Shown here piece after piece: positions 8,551 to 16,849 of a stretch of 64,000 nt of DNA. The position numbers and the translations under genes were made by a program. The notes below the pieces were generated by a model, which was not told where the DNA came from, made no database searches, and saw nothing but the letters and a program-made list of their open reading frames with translations. How positions within the stretch are numbered: position 1 is the stretch's first letter; each line of letters begins with the position of its first letter. Source of the stretch: Paraglaciecola sp. T6c (GTDB lineage: Bacteria; Pseudomonadota; Gammaproteobacteria; Enterobacterales; Alteromonadaceae); the NCBI RefSeq assembly GCF_000014225.1, contig NC_008228.1:3348001-3412000 (forward strand), given 5' to 3'.

Positions 8551-9216
8551 TCAGGCCAACCACGGGTACTGTTGCTGATAAGCCTGTTTGAAGTTTTGTA
8601 TTTTTGACTTTGATTTCAGCGTTAGCGCAATACCATCTAGCCCTTCTAGCAACATGGCCTGCTGGGCCGGTAAAATCGAAAAGCTGAATTGCGGGCTTTT
8701 AACAGTAGATGCGCTCGCATCATCAGCGGTGCTTGGCGAGCTCACATCGACCGCGCTCACCTCACATTTAAGCAAGTTTATATGCACCTGACTCGTCTGA
8801 GGGTTCTGCTCAACATGCTTAGCTAAAGCCAGTACCTCATCGTTTTCAAGCACCACAGGCAAAATGCCGTTTCTGATGCAATTATGATAAAAAATGGAAC
8901 CAAAACCTGGCGCTATTACCGCTTTGATCCCGTATTCTTTTAGCGCCCATACCGCATGCTCTCTTGATGAGCCGCAACCGAAATTATCCCCAGCGAGTAA
9001 AATGCTGGTGTTTTTATATTGCATTTGGTTGAGTACAAAATCAGCGCTGGGCTCACGGCCATTGGGTAAGGTGTAACGCCAACCGGCAAACAAGCCCTCG
9101 CCTAAACCCTGCTTTGATACCAGCTTCATTTCCCGCGAGGGGATAATCGCATCGGTATCAATATTAATTTGCAGCATAGGGGCTGCAACCCCTTGATGAA
9201 TCGTAAATTTATCCAT
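8551..9216 (-). CDS. leuD: LeuD-type small subunit of isopropylmalate/2-methylmalate hydro-lyase
   Basis: A 221-residue small (swivel-domain) subunit of the aconitase superfamily. Family motifs are IDTDAIIPSREMK near residue 20 and the GDNFGCGSSREHAVWALKEYG block near residue 95. It pairs with the large subunit just upstream: the stop of leuC and the ATG of leuD share bases (TAATG). The C-terminal third (about 150-185) contains a Ser/Thr/Ala-rich insert not usual for LeuD. No leuA or leuB is nearby and the neighbours are catabolic, so a role on citraconate/citramalate or another alkylmalate is at least as likely as leucine synthesis. Confidence 0.85.
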   Translation of the reverse strand: MDKFTIHQGVAAPMLQINIDTDAIIPSREMKLVSKQGLGEGLFAGWRYTLPNGREPSADFVLNQMQYKNTSILLAGDNFGCGSSREHAVWALKEYGIKAVIAPGFGSIFYHNCIRNGILPVVLENDEVLALAKHVEQNPQTSQVHINLLKCEVSAVDVSSPSTADDASASTVKSPQFSFSILPAQQAMLLEGLDGIALTLKSKSKIQNFKQAYQQQYPWLA

Positions 9217-10619
9217 TACAAATACTCCCTTACATCAGCAATACACCCTGCGATAGCAGAGGCAGCAACCGTCGCAGGGCTTGCAAGGTGCGAGCGGGTT
9301 TCGGGCCCTTGCCTGCTTTCAAAATTACGATTGGTACTGGTTACCACACGCTGGCGATAGCCAAAGCTTTCGCCACCCGCAAAGAAACACATGGAGCAAC
9401 CTGCCTCACGCCATTCAAACCCAGCAGCAATGAATATCTTATCGAGACCTTCTGCTTCAGCTTGGCGTTTAACGGTAGTTGAGCCAGGCACACAAATCGC
9501 GTTGACGTTGTCCGCGACTTTTCGACCTTTCAGTACCTTGGCTGCCAAGCGCAAGTCTGATATTCGACTGTTGGTACACGACCCAATAAATGCCGCGCCA
9601 ATTGGCAAGCCTTTGAGCGCAGAGCCGGGTTGCACGTCCATATACTCATATGCCCGCTTCAACGCTTTAAGTTGATTTTGAGTAGCATCCGCTTGGGCGC
9701 TGGGTACCCGTGAGTTCACTGAACATGCGTGCTGGGGGCTGTTGCCCCAAGTAATGGTTGGGCTAATATCCGCACAATCTATCTCTATCGTTTTATCAAA
9801 CTGCGCTTGTTCATCACTGAACAATGATTGCCAATATGTGACCGCTTGCTGCCATAACTCACCTTTGGGGGCGTACTCACGCCCTTTGAGGTAGGTAATC
9901 GCTTTTTCATCAGGGGCAACTAGGCCACTGAATGCAGAGAACTCTACGGCCATATTACATAGGGTCAAGCGCCCTTCTATCTCAAGCGCTTCCACCGCAC
10001 TGCCGGCAAATTCAATCACATACCCAGCCCCACCAGCGGCACCGTACGTGCCAATCAAGTGCAAAATCATGTCTTTAGCACTGACCCCAAACCCCATCTC
10101 GCCATGAAAGTTCACCCTCATGGTTTTGGGTTTACTTACCCGCAAGGTTTTGGTCGCAAGTGCATGTTCTGCTTCGCTTGAACCAATACCCCACGCTAAC
10201 GCCCCTAATGCCCCTTGTGAGCACGTGTGGCTGTCGGGGCACACCAAGGTTGCGCCTGGTTGCACTATACCCAGCTCTGGAGATACCACATGTACAATGC
10301 CTTGCTGTGGGTCATTCACATCAAACAGCTTAATGTTGGCATCAATGCACGCTTCACGGGTGGCGAGAATAAAGTTTTTACCGCTGGGCACCTTAGTGTT
10401 GTCGTCTCGCCCTACCATAGTGTCAACAATATGATCCATGGTGCAAAATACATGTTCAGGGGACACCACTTGTCGGTTATCAGCCTCTAAACTTTTCAGG
10501 GCGATAGAGCCTGTGCGCTCATGTAAAAATACTCGGTCGATATAAATCAATGCAGCGCCATCATCAAGCTCTTCAACAAGGTGATGCTGCCAGATTTTTT
10601 CAAATAACGTTCTATCCAT
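9216..10619 (-). CDS. leuC: LeuC-type large subunit of isopropylmalate/2-methylmalate hydro-lyase
   Basis: A 467-residue [4Fe-4S] hydro-lyase large subunit. Cluster ligands are Cys348 in IGSCTNSR and Cys408/Cys411 in AGCSMC, matching the positions in E. coli LeuC (about 466 residues). PDSHTCSQGALGALAWGIG is the conserved N-terminal block. The enzyme interconverts 2- and 3-hydroxy alkylsuccinates through an alkylmaleate. The ATG at 10619 is chosen because AGGTGAG lies 7-13 bases upstream and MDRTLFEKIW is the family N-terminus; the upstream extension runs into the preceding gene. It is translationally coupled to leuD. Its setting among CoA-transferase, lyase and oxidase genes suggests a catabolic paralogue. 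Confidence 0.87.
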   Translation of the reverse strand: MDRTLFEKIWQHHLVEELDDGAALIYIDRVFLHERTGSIALKSLEADNRQVVSPEHVFCTMDHIVDTMVGRDDNTKVPSGKNFILATREACIDANIKLFDVNDPQQGIVHVVSPELGIVQPGATLVCPDSHTCSQGALGALAWGIGSSEAEHALATKTLRVSKPKTMRVNFHGEMGFGVSAKDMILHLIGTYGAAGGAGYVIEFAGSAVEALEIEGRLTLCNMAVEFSAFSGLVAPDEKAITYLKGREYAPKGELWQQAVTYWQSLFSDEQAQFDKTIEIDCADISPTITWGNSPQHACSVNSRVPSAQADATQNQLKALKRAYEYMDVQPGSALKGLPIGAAFIGSCTNSRISDLRLAAKVLKGRKVADNVNAICVPGSTTVKRQAEAEGLDKIFIAAGFEWREAGCSMCFFAGGESFGYRQRVVTSTNRNFESRQGPETRSHLASPATVAASAIAGCIADVREYL

Positions 10620-10623
10620 GAGG

Positions 10624-11562
10624 TTACTCACCTGAATCATTAGTAAGGCTAAGCATGGATTGCTTAAGCACATTAAAGCGATCGTCTATGCCCGCTTGAG
10701 CAAAGCGCATTTTAATATTGGCTGGCAGCTCGGCGTCATCTAGCCTGTCGACATATTGCTTCAATAAGCTGGTTGGCCAGCGCAGAATATGAGTAGGCAC
10801 AGTAACCGGTCGCAGTTGCTCTGGGCGCTCGTTCATAAACGCCGCTCGATAGGCCAAATGGTAGTTTTCGCCTGCGGTTAAATATCCCATTAATGTGTCT
10901 TGTATTACCTGAGCAGGAATATCTGCATGGCCAACGCGGGCGTTTTCTGTGGTGTCAAACCATGGGAAGTAGTGAAATAACTGACTAGACATTTTCCAGA
11001 CCATAGCCAAATGAGAGCCATCTTTTTGCGGGCGAATATCGGGGAAGTATTGCTCTAAGATGGCACTTCGTTCATCGTCTTTAAACCACGCGGCGTTTTC
11101 AAGCACCATGCCCTTTATGCTTGCTGGATGAGCTTTGGCATACTCTATGGCGATTTGTGCTCCCGTTGCCGAGCCATACAGAAGTGGCTGCTTCAACCCT
11201 AACGTATTGATAAATTCGTTTAAGGCTTTTACGTAAGGTTCGAGGCTGTCATTTGGCTCAAGGCTGTTGTTTAGCTCAAGGCTGTCATTTCGCTCAAGGC
11301 TGTTACTTGGCGTTTCATTCTCGCTGCTTTGTGTCGGCGGCAAGGGGTCTGATTGGCCATAACCTGGGGTATCTAGGGCTATCACCTTAAACGAGTCTGA
11401 TAAGACGTTCATAATCGGCAACATAGTGGCGGACGACATTGGCGATGCGTGTAGCAGTACGATCACAGGTAAATGATCTGCACCTTGACTACGATAGTGC
11501 AATTGCCAAGGGTTATCCGTGCCCAGTGTCACATAGTGTTTTAATACAGAATGACGTGTCAT
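10624..11562 (-). CDS. Alpha/beta-hydrolase-fold protein without canonical nucleophile
   Basis: A 312-residue alpha/beta-hydrolase-fold protein. The HASPMSSATM oxyanion region and the DTPGYGQSDP strand-turn are clear. At the nucleophile elbow the usual G-x-S-x-G reads G130-S-A132-T-G134, putting alanine where the catalytic serine belongs. No C-terminal histidine stands in the usual triad position. Residues 85-109 are an insert made of a repeated hexapeptide (Ser-Leu-Glu-x-Asn-Asp), encoded by 18-bp DNA repeats. It lies 4 bp from both the oxidase upstream and leuC downstream, so it belongs to the operon. It may be a non-hydrolytic member or use other residues. Confidence 0.75.
   Translation of the reverse strand: MTRHSVLKHYVTLGTDNPWQLHYRSQGADHLPVIVLLHASPMSSATMLPIMNVLSDSFKVIALDTPGYGQSDPLPPTQSSENETPSNSLERNDSLELNNSLEPNDSLEPYVKALNEFINTLGLKQPLLYGSATGAQIAIEYAKAHPASIKGMVLENAAWFKDDERSAILEQYFPDIRPQKDGSHLAMVWKMSSQLFHYFPWFDTTENARVGHADIPAQVIQDTLMGYLTAGENYHLAYRAAFMNERPEQLRPVTVPTHILRWPTSLLKQYVDRLDDAELPANIKMRFAQAGIDDRFNVLKQSMLSLTNDSGE
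11241..11312. repeat. Four 18-bp tandem repeats inside the alpha/beta-hydrolase-fold gene
   Basis: Imperfect copies of CAAGGCTGTCATTTGGCT lie at 11241-11258, 11259-11276, 11277-11294 and 11295-11312. The unit length is a multiple of three, so the reading frame is kept and a hexapeptide repeat is encoded. Confidence 0.85.
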
Positions 11563-11566
11563 AAGC

Positions 11567-13153
11567 TTACCCTAAGCCCAGTGTTTCAGGGTTAACCCGC
11601 CCATCTGGGTCGACCATGGCTTTGATGCCTTCAATCATTTTATAGGTATCGCTTTGCAGCCCTTCTTTGAACTGGTACGTTTTACCAATTTGCAAATGCA
11701 CGCCGCCAAGCTCTTTAAAAAAGGTGCTTAGCTCGGTGCGAATTTGATGGACTTTCGCCCTAGCAGGTAAGTTCTCGTCATGTTTACCGACTTTCGCCAA
11801 GTAATCGGGTTCAACACTTTTCTCGTGAATTTCCGTGTAGGCATCAGGCCAGAAGAACACTGGCTCTAACACAAAGCAGTTATTCGCCACCACAGCAAAC
11901 AAATAGCCTACGCCAATGTCAAACTTTTCAATGTCAGCACCGTGCTTGGCAAAAATCGCCTCTACCCCATCATGGGCTTGTTTGATCTTAGAGTGCGGAA
12001 AGAGGCCATGCACAGGCACCCAGCGCTCACCTTCTGGCCCAAGCATATTATTGACTGGCCCAAAGGGGTTCGAACGAGTGATTTTTGGGATGCTATTTTC
12101 AATTTCTTTACCGTTAAATTGCGCTGCAATCGCCCGGATATCATGCATACGTGCATCAACGGCGGCGTCAATGCGATCCTCAACGATGATTTGAACAGAG
12201 TAGCCAACATCTTTCATGTAGCCACGCCCCGCTATGGCCAACTTAGCACCGTCTTTCAGCGCTCCTAAAAGTGAACCCGATGACTTCATTACGCCAGCCA
12301 GCGCTTTTACGTCTTTGGCTAAGCTTTCTCGTTTTAAGCGAAGGGCTTGCAAAAAAGGGTCAAAACCAAAACATTCCATGGCCAACCCTTGGCGCGATAT
12401 TTCGCTCATGGCGGCTATACAGTCGTCACCTTGTTTAAAATCAAACGCTAAAAAGCCTTTTGCAGGTAACTCAGGTATTAAGCGTAAAGTCGCAGTGGCT
12501 TTAAACCCTAAAGCGCCGTTATCACAGGTGAAAATACCGGTCAGATCTGGGCCGTAATGACGAAAGAACGGGCTGCCGTTAATTTGTGCACCTGATCCTG
12601 TGGTGACCAAAGTGCCATCCGCTAGCGCTACCTCTAGCCCGATAACCGAGTCAACCGCGGTACCAAACTGGCCTGAGCCCCAAAAAATTGAGTTCTGTGA
12701 TAATCCGCCACCTATTGTGGCTTTACTGCCTGACAGCGTCCCCCAATACGGCGTGCGAACCCCTTTACCTTTTAGCGCTTCATGTAGTTTCTTCCACGTA
12801 CAGCCGCTCTCCACCGTGACGTACATGTCTTGCGTATTGATCTCAAGCACGCGGTTCATACGACTTAGATCCACCATAACGCTTTGTGGCTTAGCAGGCA
12901 CATAGCCTTTCGTGTATGACATACCGCCACCCCGGGGCACTACATCCATCGCAAATTCCGCCGCTATTTTTAACATTTCGCTCAATTCGTGTTTATCGCC
13001 CGGACTCACAACAACCGCAGCAGGTAAATCTTTGGTGTATACGTCTTGTGCGTACAAACTGGTGGTGTAATCATCGGTTAGCACATTGTCTTTGCCTAAG
13101 ATTGAAATCATGGCTGTTAACATATCTTGCTTAGCTTGCGTCTTAGTATTCAA
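11567..13153 (-). CDS. FAD-linked oxidase (GlcD/D-2-hydroxyacid dehydrogenase-like, VAO/PCMH family)
   Basis: A 528-residue flavoprotein. The FAD-binding PCMH domain (about 35-230) shows VVPRGGGMSYTKGY, VTVESGCTWKKL and TIGGGLSQN. The C-terminal oxidase domain ends in DPDGRVNPETLGLG, a glycolate-oxidase/D-lactate-dehydrogenase ending. A 2-hydroxyacid or alcohol substrate is likely. The start is TTG at 13153, supported by AGGAG six to eleven bases upstream; the next ATG is ten codons in and lacks such a site. It is the first gene of the leftward operon, divergent from the GntR gene. It might supply the 2-oxo or hydroxy acid processed by the LeuCD-like enzyme. Confidence 0.82.
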   Translation of the reverse strand: MNTKTQAKQDMLTAMISILGKDNVLTDDYTTSLYAQDVYTKDLPAAVVVSPGDKHELSEMLKIAAEFAMDVVPRGGGMSYTKGYVPAKPQSVMVDLSRMNRVLEINTQDMYVTVESGCTWKKLHEALKGKGVRTPYWGTLSGSKATIGGGLSQNSIFWGSGQFGTAVDSVIGLEVALADGTLVTTGSGAQINGSPFFRHYGPDLTGIFTCDNGALGFKATATLRLIPELPAKGFLAFDFKQGDDCIAAMSEISRQGLAMECFGFDPFLQALRLKRESLAKDVKALAGVMKSSGSLLGALKDGAKLAIAGRGYMKDVGYSVQIIVEDRIDAAVDARMHDIRAIAAQFNGKEIENSIPKITRSNPFGPVNNMLGPEGERWVPVHGLFPHSKIKQAHDGVEAIFAKHGADIEKFDIGVGYLFAVVANNCFVLEPVFFWPDAYTEIHEKSVEPDYLAKVGKHDENLPARAKVHQIRTELSTFFKELGGVHLQIGKTYQFKEGLQSDTYKMIEGIKAMVDPDGRVNPETLGLG

Positions 13154-13216
13154 AGCCTTCTCCTGACAATTTTATCATTTTGTATAAACGGTTTGTCTGA
13201 TGCCTACCAGATTAAA

Positions 13217-13236
13217 CCTATTGTTCTATCATTAGG
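13217..13236. promoter_or_regulatory. Candidate operator in the oxidase/GntR divergent gap
   Basis: An imperfect palindrome has CCTA and TAGG ends and contains TTGTTCTAT, a 9-mer repeated in the CoA-transferase/lyase gap (7025-7033). A second palindrome, TGATATATCA, sits at 13328-13337. Either could be the binding site of the adjacent GntR regulator; neither is proven. Confidence 0.3.
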
Positions 13237-13379
13237 ACATTACAGTATTAGAATAATCCTGACAACAAAACAATCACCTACGCATTGATAAAAGACTAAC
13301 CGGTAGATTTATGTTACCTTGTTATATTGATATATCATTTTCTTACACCGCTTAAATATTTATTGGAGATGGATAGCCC

Positions 13380-14153
13380 ATGTCATTCGATTCTCAATTC
13401 GCTTCGCTCAATCAAACCAAGTTAAATGAAGAGTCACCTACCCCCCTTTACTTCCAACTTTACAGTTTACTTAAGCAAAATATCTTAAACGGCAGCTTAG
13501 AAGATGGCTCCCAGTTACCCACTGAACTGGGATTGTCACAGGCATTCAGCATTTCTCGGATCACCGCTAAACGCGCGCTAGACGAACTTGCCGCTGAAGG
13601 CTTAGTGGCAAGACGCCGAGCAAAAGGCACCCATGTCACCCACAAATATCAGCCTAAGCCAGTGAAAGCGCCATTAGTAGGCATGTTGCAAGAATTGGAA
13701 TTTATGGGCCAACATTCAGAAGCCAAAGTGGTTGAACTCACTACAGCTCGCCCACCTGCGGATATTGCAGAAGAATTTGCACTGGTTGAAGGTGAAACCC
13801 TATTGAAAATGACCCGAGTGCGTAGCCGTTTGCATGAAGCCTTCGGCTATTATGTGAGTTGGAGTAAAGGGCTAAATAAGTTCAATGAAAAAGCCAGCTT
13901 AGAGTCGACAACACGACTGGAAATCTTTCGTAAGAATGGTATTGAACTCAAGCATGTAAAGCAGATTTTAAGTGCCTCTGCCGCTACCCCAGAGGTCGCA
14001 AAAGAGCTAGGGGTTGAGCCTGGCTTTCCACTATTGAGTTTGACCCGCCGTTCGTATGATGAGAACGAAAATCTAGTGGATTATTTGTCTGCGCTGTATC
14101 ACCCAGACCGCTTTCAGTACCGAATGGATTTGACGCCAGAGCCAGCAAGTTAG
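13380..14153 (+). CDS. GntR-family regulator (HutC/UTRA type)
   Basis: A 257-residue transcription factor. The N-terminal winged helix-turn-helix (about 18-90) has the GntR pattern PLYFQLYSLLKQNI ... LPTELGLSQAFSISRITAKRALDELAAEGLV. A UTRA ligand-binding domain follows (about 105-245), ending with the usual LSALYHPDRFQYRM segment. It is transcribed divergently from the FAD-oxidase/LeuCD operon, so it most likely represses that operon and responds to a pathway acid or its CoA derivative. A GGAG site precedes the ATG. The effector cannot be read from the sequence. Confidence 0.88.
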   Translation: MSFDSQFASLNQTKLNEESPTPLYFQLYSLLKQNILNGSLEDGSQLPTELGLSQAFSISRITAKRALDELAAEGLVARRRAKGTHVTHKYQPKPVKAPLVGMLQELEFMGQHSEAKVVELTTARPPADIAEEFALVEGETLLKMTRVRSRLHEAFGYYVSWSKGLNKFNEKASLESTTRLEIFRKNGIELKHVKQILSASAATPEVAKELGVEPGFPLLSLTRRSYDENENLVDYLSALYHPDRFQYRMDLTPEPAS

Positions 14154-14216
14154 AAAGTTACCCGCCGCTCGGCTTGTTCAACACTGCGGCCAAGCACGCA
14201 CTTAAATGCCGCCCAT

Positions 14217-14245
14217 AAAAAACGCCACTTCACGTGGCGTTTTTT
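14217..14245. terminator. Bidirectional terminator after GntR gene
   Basis: A perfect stem AAAAAACGCCAC / GTGGCGTTTTTT with a five-base loop lies between the convergent GntR gene and membrane-protein gene. Confidence 0.85.
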
Positions 14246-14260
14246 ATATAAAGCGAATCG

Positions 14261-14307
14261 CTTATTCTCTTATTCTCTTATTCTCTTATTCTCTTATTCT
14301 CTTATTA
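14261..14307. repeat. 8-bp microsatellite (CTTATTCT)x5.9
   Basis: Five perfect tandem copies of CTTATTCT plus a partial sixth run up to the stop codon (minus-strand TAA at 14305-14307) of the membrane-protein gene. Being outside the coding part, length changes would not alter the protein but would alter spacing to the terminator. Confidence 0.9.
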
Positions 14308-14994
14308 CATAGGTTTAACCGCACCGAAAAATGCAACGGTTAGAATGAGTATCCAGTAAAGATATGCCAGCTTACGTCCAAATCGAATTGAACGGTCAAG
14401 GGTGGCTTCTACTTCTGCATTGTCACCCATGGCAAGCTGGCGGAATAACTCGGTCCACTCTCGCATAATAAAGCGTAACTTAAGGCCGATAACCAAAGTA
14501 CACGCATAGAAGAACATTTTAATGGAGAACCATTTTTGTCCGGTTTCTGCCATCAAAGGCCCATCCCCAAATAAGGACCAAAGACTGGTGATCATCAACG
14601 CAGGAATAACAATAAAGCGAATGCCCTCGTCAATTTTCGTTAAGCGAATACCCGTGTCTGTTTCACGAAAATAATACGCTGACCAACACAAACCTAACCA
14701 CACAGCGAACAGGATCCACATACCCGTTAGCCAGTTCCCACCTAACGGCTGCACACCCCAAAGGTGTCCCATGTGCAGCCCAAGGGGCAATAACATGATG
14801 ATGCCAGTACGGGCCAAAATATCGATGCGATAGGCTGTTTCCATATGGCGGCGACGTTCATCCATTGACAACTTGCGGTTAATCACATTGAACGACGTTT
14901 GAAATACGCCCCACTCGCCACCTAACCAATACACCATGGCGACAATATGTAGCCATCTTAAAATGGGTAACTGATACATTTCCAAAAAAGACAT
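14305..14994 (-). CDS. Integral membrane protein, CopD-like, function unknown
   Basis: About 229 residues with five to six predicted transmembrane helices. The N-terminal helix contains RWLHIVAMVYWLGGEWG, and histidines recur near helix ends (LHIVAM, LGLHMGHLWG), as in the CopD/HemJ-like superfamily of heme- or metal-associated membrane proteins. The ATG at 14994 is chosen over an upstream in-frame start because AAGGGT lies at a proper distance and the extra residues are poor in hydrophobics. It stands alone, convergent with the GntR gene. Its specific role is unknown; a redox or metal link is only a family-level guess. Confidence 0.72.
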   Translation of the reverse strand: MSFLEMYQLPILRWLHIVAMVYWLGGEWGVFQTSFNVINRKLSMDERRRHMETAYRIDILARTGIIMLLPLGLHMGHLWGVQPLGGNWLTGMWILFAVWLGLCWSAYYFRETDTGIRLTKIDEGIRFIVIPALMITSLWSLFGDGPLMAETGQKWFSIKMFFYACTLVIGLKLRFIMREWTELFRQLAMGDNAEVEATLDRSIRFGRKLAYLYWILILTVAFFGAVKPM

Positions 14995-15670
14995 AAATTG
15001 ACCCTTGTAAAATTTAATTATTCTTAGTCGGGAATTTTGGTAATGACGCGTGATTTGCTTACCACCCAACCCTGAATAAAACTCTACGCTAGGGGTAATT
15101 AATCCAGAATGATGAATATCAATTTGTCTATGTCAGCGGCTTTTAAACGTTGAATAACAGGGCTTTCGGAGAAACCACAAAAACAATAAATGCGGCGTTA
15201 GGCTTTTAAAAGGCAGCCAATCGGCGAGTCTACACGACAAAATAGAGGTCAAAATGCATCAAGGTAAGCTTGTAAAAGCGCAGAAGAAAAAGCGTTTTTA
15301 TGGTGCTTCACCACATTGAAAATGCATAGGTGCCATCAGGCCATATTAATAACGCAATCTTGATATGTTCCATCATCTAGCCTGCGATATGGTGTTGTAG
15401 CTTAGGGTGGATCCCGCAGTAGGATGGAATCAGTTTCGACTGGCCTAGCGTTAGTTCGAAGGGTCAAAAGCACATTCATGCCTACTTTGACTGTTGGCCT
15501 CAATGCTCGCCACACTTTTTTATATCGGTTTCCATATTTTACCTTTACGTACAACGCTTATTAATGAGAATCCCGCATATAGTACTTTTATTTCTTACCG
15601 AATGAGCCTGGGATAAATTCACGTCTTTAGCCCCATCGATTGCGGTGAACATCAATACTACCGCTGTAAC
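14995..15670. other. 676-bp intergenic region without recognised content
   Basis: Apart from the upstream region of the membrane-protein gene near 15000-15100, no credible gene, RNA or terminator was seen here. Stop codons interrupt all frames and no long inverted repeat stands out. Confidence 0.5.
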
Positions 15671-16372
15671 CTACTGTTGTGCTGAAACTAAACTCGTTAT
15701 CTTGGTCAGGGCTTTAAAGCCTAACTTTTCATATAAATGAATGCCCGCTTGTGAGGCCTGTAGGCTCATGTAGTCAATGCCATCGTGTTGTGCTTGATGA
15801 ATTAAGTACTGCATTAAGGCTGCTGCCACGCCCATTTTTCTGTAGCTTGGTACTGTGCCAACTTGGTGAACCCCTAACGTGTCACCGGTGTGATAAGTGA
15901 TTGCAGTGCCTGCAATTTTATTATCAATGATGTAGGCCAAAACACTGGCGTTAGGGTCTTTAAGTAAACCTTGTATTACCTTAGCGTCAACATCATAACC
16001 AAATGCCAAACCACAAGCGCTCGCCCAATCTGATGCATCCTCTTCACACGTCAACCTTTTGATCTGCTGTGGTGCCTGAGTACTTGGCTTTTGGGTGATT
16101 GTTTGGGTATCGATAGGCAAATTCATTATGACGAGCAGGCCTTGAATTGAGAGGTTAGAGCCCTCTAAGGCATGTTGTTCGGATACAGTGCTAAACACTT
16201 TTCCCGGTGGTAGAGCAACATGGCTAGGTAAACTAAAGTCAGCACACCATTGTTTATTTGGCCAACTCGTATGCGTAAACAGACCATCTTGTTCTTGGGG
16301 ATTTAGCGCCTGCCAATAAAGATTTAAATTGTTTAAGTTTTTATCTAGGGTTCTTTTCATTGCATTGTTCAT
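15671..16372 (-). CDS. GNAT-family N-acetyltransferase
   Basis: A 233-residue protein whose C-terminal half (about 125-230) is a GNAT domain. The acetyl-CoA-binding motif A reads VGTVPSYRKMGVAAALMQYL near residue 175, and motif B 'GIHLYEKLGFKAL' is near the end. The N-terminal half is less conserved. An AAGGAG site lies six bases before the ATG and overlaps the stop of the upstream transporter gene (gap 3 bp), showing tight coupling. It ends the nitroreductase-DMT-GNAT operon. Such proteins often acetylate amines or antibiotics; the substrate here is unknown. Confidence 0.85.
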   Translation of the reverse strand: MNNAMKRTLDKNLNNLNLYWQALNPQEQDGLFTHTSWPNKQWCADFSLPSHVALPPGKVFSTVSEQHALEGSNLSIQGLLVIMNLPIDTQTITQKPSTQAPQQIKRLTCEEDASDWASACGLAFGYDVDAKVIQGLLKDPNASVLAYIIDNKIAGTAITYHTGDTLGVHQVGTVPSYRKMGVAAALMQYLIHQAQHDGIDYMSLQASQAGIHLYEKLGFKALTKITSLVSAQQ

Positions 16373-16375
16373 TCT

Positions 16376-16849
16376 TTACTCCTTGTTAATGAGTACGACG
16401 CCAGTAATGAGTAAGGCTGTGCCTAACAGTTTACTGGCAGATAACATTTTAATTGGGCTATCAAAGAGACCAAAATGACTGATGAACATAGCCACTAAAA
16501 TTTGACCTGTTAAGGCGTAGGTCATCATGTTTCCCACGCCCATTTTGGGGATTAAAAAATAAAAGCTCCCTACTCCAATAACACTCAATATGCACGATCC
16601 CCATAAGTACCAAGGCACTCGGTGCAGACGCTCGTTAAGTGATAAAACAAGCTCTGTTTGCTCTACTGGCACTTGTCTGTAGACGGTATACAAGAGTGTG
16701 ATAGAGGCCACCAAAATAAAGCTGGTGAAAAAAGCATAAGTAGTTGCCAGTAAACTATTACTAAATATTTGTCCTAGTTGTGCATTCATGGCCGCTTGCA
16801 TTGCGATACAAGCACCAGCAAAAAGGGCTAATAAAATGAAATTAATCAT
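16376..16849 (-). CDS. DMT-superfamily small transporter (YdcZ/DUF606)
   Basis: A 157-residue protein with five hydrophobic helices, the normal size and pattern for the YdcZ family. It begins with NFILLALFAGACIAMQAAMNAQLG. YdcZ proteins are half-length relatives of EamA exporters and probably act as dimers in the inner membrane. The ATG overlaps the stop of the nitroreductase gene (ATGA), so the two are translationally coupled, and the GNAT gene follows after 3 bp. An efflux role paired with acetylation and nitroreduction would fit a small detoxification operon, but this is an inference. Confidence 0.85.
   Translation of the reverse strand: MINFILLALFAGACIAMQAAMNAQLGQIFSNSLLATTYAFFTSFILVASITLLYTVYRQVPVEQTELVLSLNERLHRVPWYLWGSCILSVIGVGSFYFLIPKMGVGNMMTYALTGQILVAMFISHFGLFDSPIKMLSASKLLGTALLITGVVLINKE

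Noticed and set aside
14261-14307. Possible CRISPR-like array
   Set aside because: The 8-bp units are contiguous with no spacers; this is a microsatellite.
16376-16849. Truncated DMT transporter
   Set aside because: The 157-residue length is normal for the YdcZ/DUF606 family, so the gene is not broken.
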